From IMG/VR virus record IMGVR_UViG_3300025697_000092, positions 1 to 31,759 of that record: 31,759 nt of DNA; one strand, written 5' to 3'. This document shows, piece by piece, positions 6,583 to 14,777 of this stretch. Made by a program: the position numbers and the translations under genes. The notes below the pieces were generated by a model that did not search any database, was not told where the DNA came from, and saw only the letters and a list, made by a program, of their open reading frames with translations. Each line of letters starts with the position of its first letter. Position 1 is the stretch's first letter. The stretch is from a virus.

Positions 6583-7277
6583 TGAGTTTCTACCAGTTCC
6601 GCACCATCAAGCGCGGTGAGTTCTTTGTAATAGCAGGCGATACAAGCACGGGAGCTGGGGATTGGAGTACAACACAGTTTCTTAGCAAGAACGGGAAAGA
6701 CGTGCCTTTAGTGTATCGCACAAAGTCTACTGCTACGGAGATGACGAACGAGATACACCCGATAATAGAGAAGTTATTTGACGTTACGGGTATTAAACCG
6801 GTAGTAGCGTATGAGCGAAACAACGGTGGAAGCTTTGAGATGGACAGGCTAGGAACATTGAATAGGTTGGGTAAGTACACGCTCTTTGAGATGAACGAGA
6901 ATAGGGGTAACATAGAAGATAAAGAGTCGAGAATGTATGGGTGGGATACGAACACGGCCACAAGGCCTAAGATGCTCGGCGACCTTCAAGAAGTCATTAA
7001 TAAGCGACTTTTAAAGATTTACGATGAAGTTACCATTAATGAAATGTTTAGCTTCATTAAGGTAAGAACAAGCACTCTGTACAAGGCACAAGCGGACAAA
7101 GGCGCACACGATGACCATGTAATGAGCTTGGCGATAGCGTGGCAGTTGTACTTATACACACCGACATTGAATCAGGTACAGGCGTACAGGACAGGCGGAA
7201 GGGGTCAGTTCCCCGGTGTAGATCGGACAAAGAGAGAATCAAAGACAGTTGGAAGGTTTGGACACGTATATAAATAA
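6582..7277 (+). CDS. terL: Large terminase, nuclease half (split gene)
   Basis: A 231-aa RNase H-fold nuclease domain of a large terminase. Likely metal-binding acids are D20 (VIAGDTSTG), E78 (VAYERNNGG) and D177/D178 in GAHDDHVMSLAIA; the conserved TATRPKM is at about 126-131. It cuts the packaged concatemer. The GTG start overlaps the TAG of the 59-aa gene (TAGTG) with no clear ribosome site, so it is probably translated by coupling. An upstream in-frame TGA at 6573 excludes simple read-through from the ATPase half. All nuclease motifs are intact, so this looks like a working split enzyme rather than a decayed one. Confidence 0.88.
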   Translation: MSFYQFRTIKRGEFFVIAGDTSTGAGDWSTTQFLSKNGKDVPLVYRTKSTATEMTNEIHPIIEKLFDVTGIKPVVAYERNNGGSFEMDRLGTLNRLGKYTLFEMNENRGNIEDKESRMYGWDTNTATRPKMLGDLQEVINKRLLKIYDEVTINEMFSFIKVRTSTLYKAQADKGAHDDHVMSLAIAWQLYLYTPTLNQVQAYRTGGRGQFPGVDRTKRESKTVGRFGHVYK

Positions 7278-7288
7278 AGGGAGGTTTC

Positions 7289-7573
7289 ATGGCGAATCAG
7301 GTGGACAGCAAAGTAGCTGAACCAAAAGAAGTTGAAGAAACTAATAAGTATGCAACGATCGTGATTAAGATGAAAGAGAACTTTGCAGTAGAGGTTGGAG
7401 TACAGAACATGGTATCGGTGACACAGAGCGAGATAATGCTTAAAGACGCGGAAAAGCTTATAGGTAAGATGTTCTATGAGAAGGCGATGGAGAAGGAAGT
7501 AACAAGACAAGCGTTGGCAGGTGGCAATGGTTTTATACCCGGCCTTAACAAATTTCTAGGTAAAAAGCATTAA
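7289..7573 (+). CDS. 94-aa hypothetical protein
   Basis: A strong GGGAGG site precedes ATG 7289. The N-terminus is Glu/Lys/Val-rich and probably flexible. Residues 25-75 look mixed alpha/beta (YATIVIKMKENFAVEVGVQN, then SEIMLKDAEKLIGKMFYEK), and the C-terminus is Gly-rich (GGNGFIPGLNKFLGKKH). It lies between the terminase and head genes, where small head-completion or accessory proteins are usual. No family is recognised. Confidence 0.65.
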   Translation: MANQVDSKVAEPKEVEETNKYATIVIKMKENFAVEVGVQNMVSVTQSEIMLKDAEKLIGKMFYEKAMEKEVTRQALAGGNGFIPGLNKFLGKKH

Positions 7574-7582
7574 GGAGCCGAT

Positions 7583-7768
7583 ATGAAACCGATAGTCAAA
7601 GGTAATAAGATATATAACTGGGTACAGATTGAAAGTATTGAGCCGGACATACAAGGAAAACAGTTGATAATCAAGATGAATAGCGGAACACTTAAAAAGA
7701 TGGGGTTTGCAGATAATAAGGAGATGCAGTCTTACATAGACAATCTAATAAAGGAGTTGAGTCAATGA
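7583..7768 (+). CDS. 61-aa hypothetical protein, beta-beta-alpha layout
   Basis: Starts behind AAGGAG. The sequence suggests beta strands (NKIYNWVQIESIEPD, KQLIIKMNSG) followed by a C-terminal helix (EMQSYIDNLIKEL). It overlaps the GroES-like gene by 4 nt (ATGA). The strand-strand-helix layout is shared with the 59-aa gene inside the terminase and the 57-aa gene at 8055. Function unknown. Confidence 0.6.
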   Translation: MKPIVKGNKIYNWVQIESIEPDIQGKQLIIKMNSGTLKKMGFADNKEMQSYIDNLIKELSQ

Positions 7769-8058
7769 GCCAGATAAAACCCGTAAACGGGTATATCTTA
7801 GTAAAGACTTTGGCGTTTAAGGAAGAGAGCAAAAGTGGTATCATACTAAAGAATACGGTCAAGAAGGGTGATTTATACAGAGGCGAGATAATTGGTAGAA
7901 GCGATGGTTCGGACGAAGCGATATACAGCGTAAGAATAGGCGAAGTGGTCTACTTTGACGTATACAATGGCAAGAAATGCCCTAGCAACGATACCGAGAG
8001 CGATTTTATCCTACTTAAAGAAGAGGATATATGCGGGGTTGAAGAAAAGCTGCAATGA
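7765..8058 (+). CDS. GroES-like co-chaperonin (Cpn10 family)
   Basis: A 97-aa protein of normal Cpn10 length. It opens with IKPVNGYILVKT, which matches the GroES start IRPLHDRVIVK in pattern. A mobile loop follows containing SGIIL at residues 24-28, the equivalent of the GGIVL tripeptide region by which GroES caps GroEL. KGDLYRGEIIG, VRIGEVVYFD and DFILLKEEDICGV follow the family order. It would act in the cytoplasm with the host GroEL, probably to fold the capsid protein or another structural protein, as phage-encoded co-chaperonins such as T4 gp31 do. Its place just before the portal and capsid genes supports that. No GroEL is in the window. Confidence 0.85.
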   Translation: MSQIKPVNGYILVKTLAFKEESKSGIILKNTVKKGDLYRGEIIGRSDGSDEAIYSVRIGEVVYFDVYNGKKCPSNDTESDFILLKEEDICGVEEKLQ

Positions 8059-8228
8059 AGATACGCAAGTCCGAGATAGAATTAAGCAAGGTAGTTGACT
8101 ATACCGTAACTAAAAATGCAATACATATATACATGAAAGACTATACTAAGGTCTATATGAAGTACGAAATATCTAACGAATTTGACAGTATAGTTAAAGC
8201 ATTAAAAGGACGAAATGGAAGCGATTGA
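8055..8228 (+). CDS. 57-aa hypothetical protein
   Basis: Starts with an ATGA overlap with the GroES-like gene and ends at TGA 8226-8228, overlapping the next ORF by 14 nt. Predicted beta strands (VVDYTVTKNAIHIYMKD, TKVYMKYEIS) are followed by a helix (EFDSIVKALKG), a layout like the 59- and 61-aa genes upstream. It is tightly coupled and probably real. Function unknown. Confidence 0.55.
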   Translation: MKIRKSEIELSKVVDYTVTKNAIHIYMKDYTKVYMKYEISNEFDSIVKALKGRNGSD

Positions 8229-8382
8229 ACTGTTTAACAAACTCAAGAACAAGTGGATACTCGAAGAGATAGTAAAGTTTGAGGAAGTGGGTAATCCGGG
8301 TATGATAGAGATACACTACGGTTTAGGTGGCAATGCGACTACTATCAAGCCGAAACCCGAAATAAGGCGTAAGAAAGACTAA
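8215..8382 (+). CDS. 55-aa hypothetical protein
   Basis: ATG 8215 has AAAAGGA 5 nt upstream and overlaps the end of the previous gene. The product starts with a helix (MEAIELFNKLKNKWILEEIV), then a short beta-like part (GMIEIHYGLGG) and a basic tail. No family is recognised. About 110 nt without a gene separate it from the portal start. Confidence 0.5.
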   Translation: MEAIELFNKLKNKWILEEIVKFEEVGNPGMIEIHYGLGGNATTIKPKPEIRRKKD

Positions 8383-8492
8383 CAACTTAATAGACGAGCA
8401 ATCTTAACAAAAGAAGCTCATAGCAGAGGAAGCGGGAACGTGAAAGAACACCGCAATATACCTCTATTATGGGCTTTTTATTTGAGGTAAAA

Positions 8493-10625
8493 ATGGCAAA
8501 CAAGAATTTTAATGACACAACGCTTAAACAACCAGAAACTAAAGACGATGAAGACAAGGTACTTAAGCTTGATTTAGGCACTGGTATTGTTGAAAGCAAC
8601 GCAGTAGAGAACATTTACGATCAAGATTATCTTAATGTCATTGATTTAAGCAAGAAAATGGCTTCTGATGGCAAGAGAACCAAAGAGGAAGAGCTTTTAG
8701 ACTTGGTTTATGATGATATAACGAAGTCAATTAGCGCGAGTGCTGGTATGCGTAACAAACTAAGAAAGTATGAGATGATAGCTAACTGTGAACCTGACCC
8801 CAAAAACAATAATATGTACTGGTCGGGGTCAAGTAACGTAAGAAGTCCGTTAGGCGCGAAGATACTAGAAGGAAAGTTTTGTAGATGGATTACATCGATG
8901 TTCGGAGTAAATCCTATATGTTTAATAGATATACTCGATTATGACGGCAAGAAGAAAGACAAAGATGGGAACATTGTTAATAGCAGAGAAGAGAAGAGTA
9001 ATAGAGCTACCGCAGTTGAAGCATACTTCCATTATATATTCACAAGGATAATCAAAGGCGTTGATACATATAGGGACATACTGACCAATACAGGCACACA
9101 TAACACGGGTCTTGCCCTTCTATGGTTTGACTGTGAGTATAAGAAGAAACAGCTACATAATGTATCGTATAAGCAGACAATAGAGTTTAAGTCAGATTTC
9201 AAAGATGCGAAAGAAGCGGGAATACCCGAAGAAGAGTATAACTCATTAATAGCTAAGTTAGATGCAGGAGAAGAAGTCGTTATACCTAAGATTACCAAAC
9301 TTGAGAAGGCGAAGGAAATACCTAAACTTGAGAGTATTAATAGAGACGACTTTATTATTCTACCTGACAATGCTAAGAACCTTGAGATTGCTAGAGGACA
9401 CGGATACAAGTTTGAACTGTCGTGGGATGGCCTAAAGAAAGGTGAAGCTGAAAAGAGATACAAGAATGTTGATAAGTTAAAGAACAATTTTAAGCCAAGT
9501 GATACAGGCGAAGTAAACCAGCAAAAGAACTTAAATGAAGGTAAAGACGGGGAGGATACGGAAGAGTACAGAAAGCGTATGCACAACGTATATAAGCTCA
9601 TTTATAAGTATCAAGTAGACGATGAAGGTATAGCCGACACACTTATATTGACTTTTAGCTATGATTGTAAGCAGTTTATCAGAACAGAGGTATGGGATGA
9701 GAACCTTTATATTATACCACATAGAATAAGGAAGAAACCCGGTAGATTTGACGGTATAGGAACAATTAAGATGGTTGAGCCTATGAACGATCAAACGGAC
9801 ACTATTTATAACCTTAGAAACAATGCGGCCAAGATAGTATGTAGTCCAAGTTTCAAGGCCAAGAATAACACGTCATTCGACCCCTACGAACAGGAGTGGA
9901 TGCCAGGTGCGATATTCTGGCTTGACAATATGGGCGATGTCGACCAATTCCAAGTAACTAACAATTTCCCAGAACTGTTTCAAGAAGAGGTATTACAAGA
10001 TAGATACGCACAAGAGAAGACTGGTATCACCTCGGCTAGTGGTGGCCGTGAGTCTCCTAACGATCCTAACGCACCCGGTAACAAGACTATCGCACTTATC
10101 CAAGAAGGGAACATTATAACCAATGAGGATATAGCGTGTCTTAGAACGAGTGTGGAAGAGGTATTTTACTACATATTACAGATGTGTGCTAAGTATCTTC
10201 CGGACAACGATAAGTACCTTAAAAAGTTCGGATTGACTAAGGAAGACCTTAAAATCAGTCTTGAAGAGGTGTCTTTACATGGTATAGATATAACATTCAA
10301 CAAAGAAGTAAGAAAGCAACAGGAAATGCTATTTTATAACATATACGGACAGGATCCTATCATAAGAGAGAACTTAAACTCTGCTACTGATATGTTAAAG
10401 AGTGGGTTTAGGGCATGGGGTAGAGATAAGCTTGAACTACTACCTACAACTGAAGAAGTAAAGGAAATACAGATACAAATACAAATGGAAGCTATGCGAC
10501 GACTTGAAAGGGAAAACATAGCTAAGATGGAAGAGCAGAACGTGGCGGAATCGCAGAGACAAGTAGATAAAGGTGTGAAACCACCGCCACCACCTCCACC
10601 ACCAGCGGAGTTAATAGAAGAATGA
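8493..10625 (+). CDS. Portal protein (podovirus-type)
   Basis: A 710-aa protein. ATG 8493 is preferred over the in-frame ATG 8469 because TGAGGT lies just before it. It has the size and layout of portals that form the dodecameric DNA channel at the capsid vertex. An early helical region leads to YWSGSSNVRSPLGAKILEGKF. A central region contains the VEPMNDQTDTIYNLRNN helix and the ITSASGGRESPNDPNAPGNK loop, comparable to the conserved TGxxxx...APG segment of podovirus portals. A long helical stem/crown follows (EEVKEIQIQIQMEAMRRLERE). The C-terminus carries an eight-proline run. Adjacency to terminase and scaffold fits. Confidence 0.85.
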   Translation: MANKNFNDTTLKQPETKDDEDKVLKLDLGTGIVESNAVENIYDQDYLNVIDLSKKMASDGKRTKEEELLDLVYDDITKSISASAGMRNKLRKYEMIANCEPDPKNNNMYWSGSSNVRSPLGAKILEGKFCRWITSMFGVNPICLIDILDYDGKKKDKDGNIVNSREEKSNRATAVEAYFHYIFTRIIKGVDTYRDILTNTGTHNTGLALLWFDCEYKKKQLHNVSYKQTIEFKSDFKDAKEAGIPEEEYNSLIAKLDAGEEVVIPKITKLEKAKEIPKLESINRDDFIILPDNAKNLEIARGHGYKFELSWDGLKKGEAEKRYKNVDKLKNNFKPSDTGEVNQQKNLNEGKDGEDTEEYRKRMHNVYKLIYKYQVDDEGIADTLILTFSYDCKQFIRTEVWDENLYIIPHRIRKKPGRFDGIGTIKMVEPMNDQTDTIYNLRNNAAKIVCSPSFKAKNNTSFDPYEQEWMPGAIFWLDNMGDVDQFQVTNNFPELFQEEVLQDRYAQEKTGITSASGGRESPNDPNAPGNKTIALIQEGNIITNEDIACLRTSVEEVFYYILQMCAKYLPDNDKYLKKFGLTKEDLKISLEEVSLHGIDITFNKEVRKQQEMLFYNIYGQDPIIRENLNSATDMLKSGFRAWGRDKLELLPTTEEVKEIQIQIQMEAMRRLERENIAKMEEQNVAESQRQVDKGVKPPPPPPPPAELIEE

Positions 10626-11296
10626 ACTATCTAGTAGCAAAGTACAATAATTTAATAAATAAAAAGAATATGGTTAATGCTAACGCAGACGATTGGTTCA
10701 ATCCACCAAATAGCACACCGCGACAACCAGCGCGTATGCCTACGCCTGACTTTCCGAGTGGAATAAAGAAAAATCAACCTCCACGCGAAAAAAATGCAGA
10801 CGATTGGTTCAATCCACCACAACCACTACCACCAACACAGCAAAAACCTAATTATGAGGAAGAACTTATACGTCAACTAAAAGAGAAGGGACAGGACGTT
10901 ACACAAGAAGAGTACGACAAACTACTAAAAGAATATATAAGTGCAAAAGAAAGTGGTTATGAACCACCACAATCTACGAATCCAATTGACGAGAGACAAT
11001 GGCACTCAAATCCACACCCCATCAACCCTGTTCATCAACCAGTTAAGTTACCAGTTACACAAGAAAAATCAATAGCACTATCGGGCAATAGTAGATTATT
11101 AGAAAATAGAGCTAGTATGCCTAATTATGGCGCAAATCGAGGATATCAAATACCGTTTAACCCATTTTCAGCACAATACTCACAACAGAAACCACAGTCA
11201 ATGACGGTGAATAGTACACGTAATTTACTAGGAAAGAAATATAATAATAAAAATCTAGGAAGTAAGTTTGCCAATAAAAAGAATTATAATTTTTAA
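10622..11296 (+). CDS. Pro/Asn/Gln-rich low-complexity protein with DDWFNPP repeats
   Basis: A 224-aa protein overlapping the portal stop by ATGA. It is poor in hydrophobic residues and rich in Pro, Asn and Gln, so mostly disordered. The motif NADDWFNPP occurs twice (about residues 21-29 and 58-66) and is encoded by an identical 24-nt repeat. A short helical segment (NYEEELIRQLKEKGQDVTQEEYDKLLKEYI) separates it from a Ser/Asn/Lys-rich tail. Composition and base use differ from the portal and scaffold on either side. Possible roles are a flexible head or portal-associated linker, or an inserted gene. No homologous family is recognised. Confidence 0.65.
   Translation: MNYLVAKYNNLINKKNMVNANADDWFNPPNSTPRQPARMPTPDFPSGIKKNQPPREKNADDWFNPPQPLPPTQQKPNYEEELIRQLKEKGQDVTQEEYDKLLKEYISAKESGYEPPQSTNPIDERQWHSNPHPINPVHQPVKLPVTQEKSIALSGNSRLLENRASMPNYGANRGYQIPFNPFSAQYSQQKPQSMTVNSTRNLLGKKYNNKNLGSKFANKKNYNF
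10685..10708 (+). repeat. Direct repeat copy 1 (24 nt) encoding DDWFNPP
   Basis: A 24-nt stretch identical to 10796-10819 and in the same reading frame (distance 111 nt, 37 codons). It encodes the core of the repeated DDWFNPP motif. Perfect identity at the DNA level implies a fairly recent duplication or strong conservation. Confidence 0.85.
10796..10819 (+). repeat. Direct repeat copy 2 (24 nt) encoding DDWFNPP
   Basis: Second copy of the 24-nt repeat at 10685-10708, in frame, inside the Pro/Asn-rich gene. Confidence 0.85.
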
Positions 11297-11320
11297 TCGA
11301 AACAATCGGAAGGAGAATAA

Positions 11321-11638
11321 ATGGATAACAAAGATAAAATTGGAAGTTTGCAGTCTAAAATAGATAAGTCAGCAAGGTTTGATCGGTTGAAAGAAAACCC
11401 GGACTTCAAACTGTTTTTAGATGAGGTTAAGAGTAAAAGAGACGTTTATTACGCGGAGTTGAACGATTTCGGAAAAGGAAAAGAGTTAAGCATGGAGCAG
11501 AACTATATAAGATTGATTGAAGCACAGCTAAGAATGGAGAGCTTTAACATGGTTTTAATATTGTGTGACAGCTTTAAGAACATAGCCAAACACGCAAAAT
11601 CACAGATAGACAAGATAAAAGCACAAGAAGTTGAGTAA
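11321..11638 (+). CDS. 105-aa helical hypothetical protein
   Basis: Starts behind AAGGAG. The product is almost entirely charged helix (IGSLQSKIDKSARFDRLKEN, then LDEVKSKRDVYYAELNDFGK and a longer helix to the end). Proteins of this kind between portal and scaffold are common in podoviruses and often small head components or assembly helpers. No specific family can be named. The 59 nt after it carry no feature beyond the next ribosome site. Confidence 0.65.
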   Translation: MDNKDKIGSLQSKIDKSARFDRLKENPDFKLFLDEVKSKRDVYYAELNDFGKGKELSMEQNYIRLIEAQLRMESFNMVLILCDSFKNIAKHAKSQIDKIKAQEVE

Positions 11639-11697
11639 AACTCACTTTATTAAGCCGAACCTGCGGCGTAAATCAGGGTAGAATAAAGGAGAGTACG

Positions 11698-12603
11698 ATG
11701 GTAGAAGCAAAGGAAGTTAAAGAAGTCAAAGAACCTGAAGTCAAGGAAGTTAAGACTAAGGAAGATGTGATCGAAAACGGGTCAAATCTTATCAAAGAAA
11801 CACTTGGTAAGATTAAAGAATCCGAAGAAGAGGTCGTTAAAGAAGATGACACAAAAGGAAAACCGACCGAAGCCAAGAAGGAAGAAGTAGAAGAGGGTGA
11901 CGATAAGGTAAAAGAGGTTACTAAAAAGGAAACTGAACCTATCCCGTATCACAGATTTGCTGAAGTAAACGAGGAAAAGAAGGCGTTAAAACAGCAAATG
12001 AACGCTATGCAAGGTCAAATGCGTATGATGCAAGAGCTTATTATTCAGAAAGGCGATAAAGTCTCAAAGAGTGATAGGCAAGACACAAACGAAAAATACG
12101 CTAAAGAAATTGCAGAAGAACAGGATATGGACATTGAATCTGCTCGTAAGCTTACAAAAAAGATGTCTGCTATGGTTAGAGAAGGTGCTACCGAGCTTGT
12201 ATCTAAAGAGTTAAGTGCATTGAAGAACCAAACGTCGGGATTGCTTGTAAATCAGGCAATAACCGAAGCTCTTGAAAAGTATCCGCGCGGTAAAACGTAC
12301 AAGAAAGACGTGTACGACGTTGTTATGGGACTTAAAATAGACCTTAGAACGAACCCTGACGTGATTATAGATGCGGCGAAATTAGTGGTAGCTGACAAAG
12401 TAGACGAGATAGAGAAACAAGCAGAGGAAAGAGCCTTAAAAAAACACTCTGAACAGAAGAAAATCGTTATTTCTGGTGTTGAATCTCCCGGTGGTTCCCC
12501 CGCAAAGAGCGTTGAGGAATTAACCGATGCACAGAAGGCTATGGCGAGAAAATATGGCGTATCGGAAGAAAAGTACGCCGCCAATATGAGGAAGGTATCT
12601 TGA
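11698..12603 (+). CDS. Capsid scaffolding protein
   Basis: A 301-aa protein with the usual scaffold profile. Residues 1-80 are a Lys/Glu/Val low-complexity region. Then comes the conserved-looking IPYHRFAEVNEEKKALKQQM, which begins a coiled coil rich in Met and Gln, followed by helical segments and a C-terminal KYGVSEEKYAANMRKVS. Scaffolds line the inside of the growing prohead and leave before or during DNA filling. The gene sits between portal and capsid, as expected. The C-terminal basic helix would be the capsid-binding end. Confidence 0.8.
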   Translation: MVEAKEVKEVKEPEVKEVKTKEDVIENGSNLIKETLGKIKESEEEVVKEDDTKGKPTEAKKEEVEEGDDKVKEVTKKETEPIPYHRFAEVNEEKKALKQQMNAMQGQMRMMQELIIQKGDKVSKSDRQDTNEKYAKEIAEEQDMDIESARKLTKKMSAMVREGATELVSKELSALKNQTSGLLVNQAITEALEKYPRGKTYKKDVYDVVMGLKIDLRTNPDVIIDAAKLVVADKVDEIEKQAEERALKKHSEQKKIVISGVESPGGSPAKSVEELTDAQKAMARKYGVSEEKYAANMRKVS

Positions 12604-12800
12604 AAGATTTAAGCAGAAGTCCCACGTCAAGAGGAGTTGGTGTAAAACTCGAAATAACTGGAGTTGAATCGGTTGAATCTACACGACAATCGGATAAGGT
12701 GTTTGTACGGTGTAAACGGTGCGGAACTCCCGTAAACCAAGCCAAACATTCGAGGTGTCCGTATTGTGAAATAGAGAACTATTGGAAGGTAAACAACTAA
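12600..12800 (+). CDS. 66-aa zinc-ribbon protein (TTG start)
   Basis: TTG 12600 overlaps the scaffold stop (TTGA) behind AGGAAGG. The C-terminal half is a clear four-cysteine zinc ribbon, CKRCG ... CPYCE. The N-terminal half is Ser/Arg-rich. Zinc ribbons embedded in head operons are found in several phages, with unknown roles. It directly precedes a second zinc-ribbon gene. Confidence 0.7.
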   Translation: MKDLSRSPTSRGVGVKLEITGVESVESTRQSDKVFVRCKRCGTPVNQAKHSRCPYCEIENYWKVNN

Positions 12801-13069
12801 TGCTGATAAAAGCACATAACAGCAATTACGATAAACGTAGTGGAAGGGGTTTTAAGTGTAGTCAATGTGGAGCAATAAAAGATGATATACAGTTCATTGA
12901 AAAGGTTTATGGTGGTATGTTCTCAAGGTGGCGATGTGCAAAATGCGGAAACACGTGGAGATATGACGAAACACCACCTATGAGTGCGGAAGAATTGAAG
13001 CACGATAAGAGAGCGAGAGAAATATCAGACCCCATGAAATCTTTTACAAGAGGACTGAAGAAAATATAG
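12800..13069 (+). CDS. 89-aa zinc-ribbon protein
   Basis: ATG 12800 shares a base with the preceding TAA (TAATG). An in-frame TTG at 12782 is possible but less likely. Two CxxC pairs, CSQCG and CAKCGNTWRYDE, form a zinc ribbon of the rubredoxin or TFIIS type. The C-terminus is basic. The two adjacent ribbon genes may be diverged duplicates. Structural or regulatory function unknown. Confidence 0.7.
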   Translation: MLIKAHNSNYDKRSGRGFKCSQCGAIKDDIQFIEKVYGGMFSRWRCAKCGNTWRYDETPPMSAEELKHDKRAREISDPMKSFTRGLKKI

Positions 13070-13078
13070 GAGGAAACA

Positions 13079-13819
13079 ATGAGATTTCATTATGATTTAA
13101 CACAAGCAGAGGAAATATATAGGGATGTACCAGTATATGATGCTGCTTCTATGGAAAATGGTGAGCTGGTAATGTTGGGAACGACTGCTGATGACAGCAA
13201 TGCTGATCAGGGTGTATCTTTTATAACGGCTTACACCGGTGGCGCTGCCGAAGCGGTTGATGCGTTAGGTACAATATGTGAAGATTTTTCAACAGCAGCC
13301 GATATAGACAATACGCCCGTACAGGACTGTAAATATTTAAAATGTATTGTGAATCCATTTGCTGTTTATTTAGCAGAATATTCGCAAGGCACGTCAGATG
13401 ACGTTGCGGTAACAACCGGAAGTACCGGAACCACGCTTACTATTGGTTCTTTAGAAGATAACTGGGATGCTGGTTGGGTATATTTAATAGCATCTTCGGG
13501 TTCTTTACGTCAGAATGTTGCTTGCGCTTCTGGATCTCTAACTATGGATAGTGCCCTAACGGTCACTACTTCAAGTCGGATAATCAAGATACGTCCAGTA
13601 AACTCAAGGTTAACGAACTTGAACACGGCGGCGACAATGCTAACAAGTGCAGCGGCAGTACCCGATGGAATATCTTTGCACGTTGTTAAAAACTGGATGA
13701 CACACGACGGTCAGATACTTTTACCTTTAAGGTATGCGAATAGAGGTACGGACGGGCTAACGAATGTGAAGTTATATTCAGATTTAGCTATGCTTGACCA
13801 TGTTTACAACAATGCGTAA
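13079..13819 (+). CDS. Head decoration-like structural protein
   Basis: A 246-aa protein behind a strong AGGAGG. It is rich in Thr, Ser, Ala and Gly and in predicted beta strands (SGSLTMDSALTVTTSSRIIK), with no signal peptide. Its place immediately before the major capsid gene, and its size, suit a capsid decoration or stabilising protein. The end (GQILLPLRYANRGTDGLTNV) could be a folded cap. The function is inferred from position and composition. Confidence 0.55.
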   Translation: MRFHYDLTQAEEIYRDVPVYDAASMENGELVMLGTTADDSNADQGVSFITAYTGGAAEAVDALGTICEDFSTAADIDNTPVQDCKYLKCIVNPFAVYLAEYSQGTSDDVAVTTGSTGTTLTIGSLEDNWDAGWVYLIASSGSLRQNVACASGSLTMDSALTVTTSSRIIKIRPVNSRLTNLNTAATMLTSAAAVPDGISLHVVKNWMTHDGQILLPLRYANRGTDGLTNVKLYSDLAMLDHVYNNA

Positions 13820-13858
13820 GTTAGTATTTCAAAATTAAAAGATTAATAGGAGGATATA

Positions 13859-14770
13859 ATGCATACTAGTGAGAAATGGCCAGATTTATTGGAGCCAAAT
13901 GTAAAAGTGTTGTCCGATGAGGCAACGAGGTTTGACAGCAAGTCGTCTATGCTTTCAAAAATATTTGACATGAAAAAATCAGGTAAATCGTACGAGAAGT
14001 TTAGTTCTGCTTCAACGGTTGACGATTTTGAGTCATTTACAGGAACAGTTGGATATTCAGACACCTTTCAAGGATTCGATACACGTATTGAGTTCCCTGA
14101 ATTTGTCAAAGGTATAAAGATAGAGCGTAAACTAAAAGACGATGACGAAACTAACATCATAGCAAGTCGTTCGGCTTCTATTGGTCATTCGTATGTTCGG
14201 TCGCGCGAAAAGGTTGGTGCGCAGGTATGGAATGAAGCGTTTACTACTGATTCAAACGATAATGTAACACATTCAGAAGGTGGCGAACTATGCGCCTCTG
14301 ACCATGCGTACACTAACGGTTCAACCGCAACACAGTCAAACGAAGGCACAACTGCTTTTAGTGCGACTTCTGTTGAAGCTACACGCCAGTTAATGTGTGC
14401 TTTTAGAGGAGATAACCAAGAGATTATATCAATCAATCCCGATACACTCCTTGTCCCTATTGGGCTTGAAGAAACTGGGTTTGAGATAATCAATTCTAAA
14501 GGAAAAATCAATACCGACGCTAATAACGTCAACTTCCATGAAGGTAAGTACAAACTTATGGTATGGAAGAACTTTCTAACCGATGCTAATAACTGGTTTA
14601 TGATAGATTATAACCTCATGAAACAGTTTTTAAAATGGTATGATCGTATTCCTTTGGAAGTCAACCAAGACAGCGATTCCGATACACTTGTTGCTAAGTA
14701 TATTGGTTATTGTCGTTTCTGGCGTTGGTGGATCAACTGGAGATTTTGTTTTGGTCATTTAGTAGGCTAA
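13859..14770 (+). CDS. Major capsid protein (HK97-fold, Mu-like family)
   Basis: A 303-aa protein behind AGGAGG. The middle reads CASDHAYTNGSTATQSNEGTT followed by AFSATSVEATRQLMC, matching the (F/C)xxxHxxxxG..N..GTALSATSLEA pattern of capsid proteins related to Mu gpT. The region near DTLLVPIGLE, then WFMIDYNLMKQFLKWYDRIP and a C-terminal WRFCFGH, fits the A-domain and last strand. About 300 aa is a normal length. It is followed by a strong hairpin, as often seen after the most highly expressed phage gene. No cleavage protease gene was seen. Confidence 0.8.
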   Translation: MHTSEKWPDLLEPNVKVLSDEATRFDSKSSMLSKIFDMKKSGKSYEKFSSASTVDDFESFTGTVGYSDTFQGFDTRIEFPEFVKGIKIERKLKDDDETNIIASRSASIGHSYVRSREKVGAQVWNEAFTTDSNDNVTHSEGGELCASDHAYTNGSTATQSNEGTTAFSATSVEATRQLMCAFRGDNQEIISINPDTLLVPIGLEETGFEIINSKGKINTDANNVNFHEGKYKLMVWKNFLTDANNWFMIDYNLMKQFLKWYDRIPLEVNQDSDSDTLVAKYIGYCRFWRWWINWRFCFGHLVG

Positions 14771-14777
14771 TTTAAAA

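Noticed and set aside
9032-9601. 189-codon ORF on the minus strand inside the portal gene
   Set aside because: It is an antisense shadow of the purine-rich portal coding strand (Ser/Leu/Phe-rich), without a ribosome site or recognisable domain.
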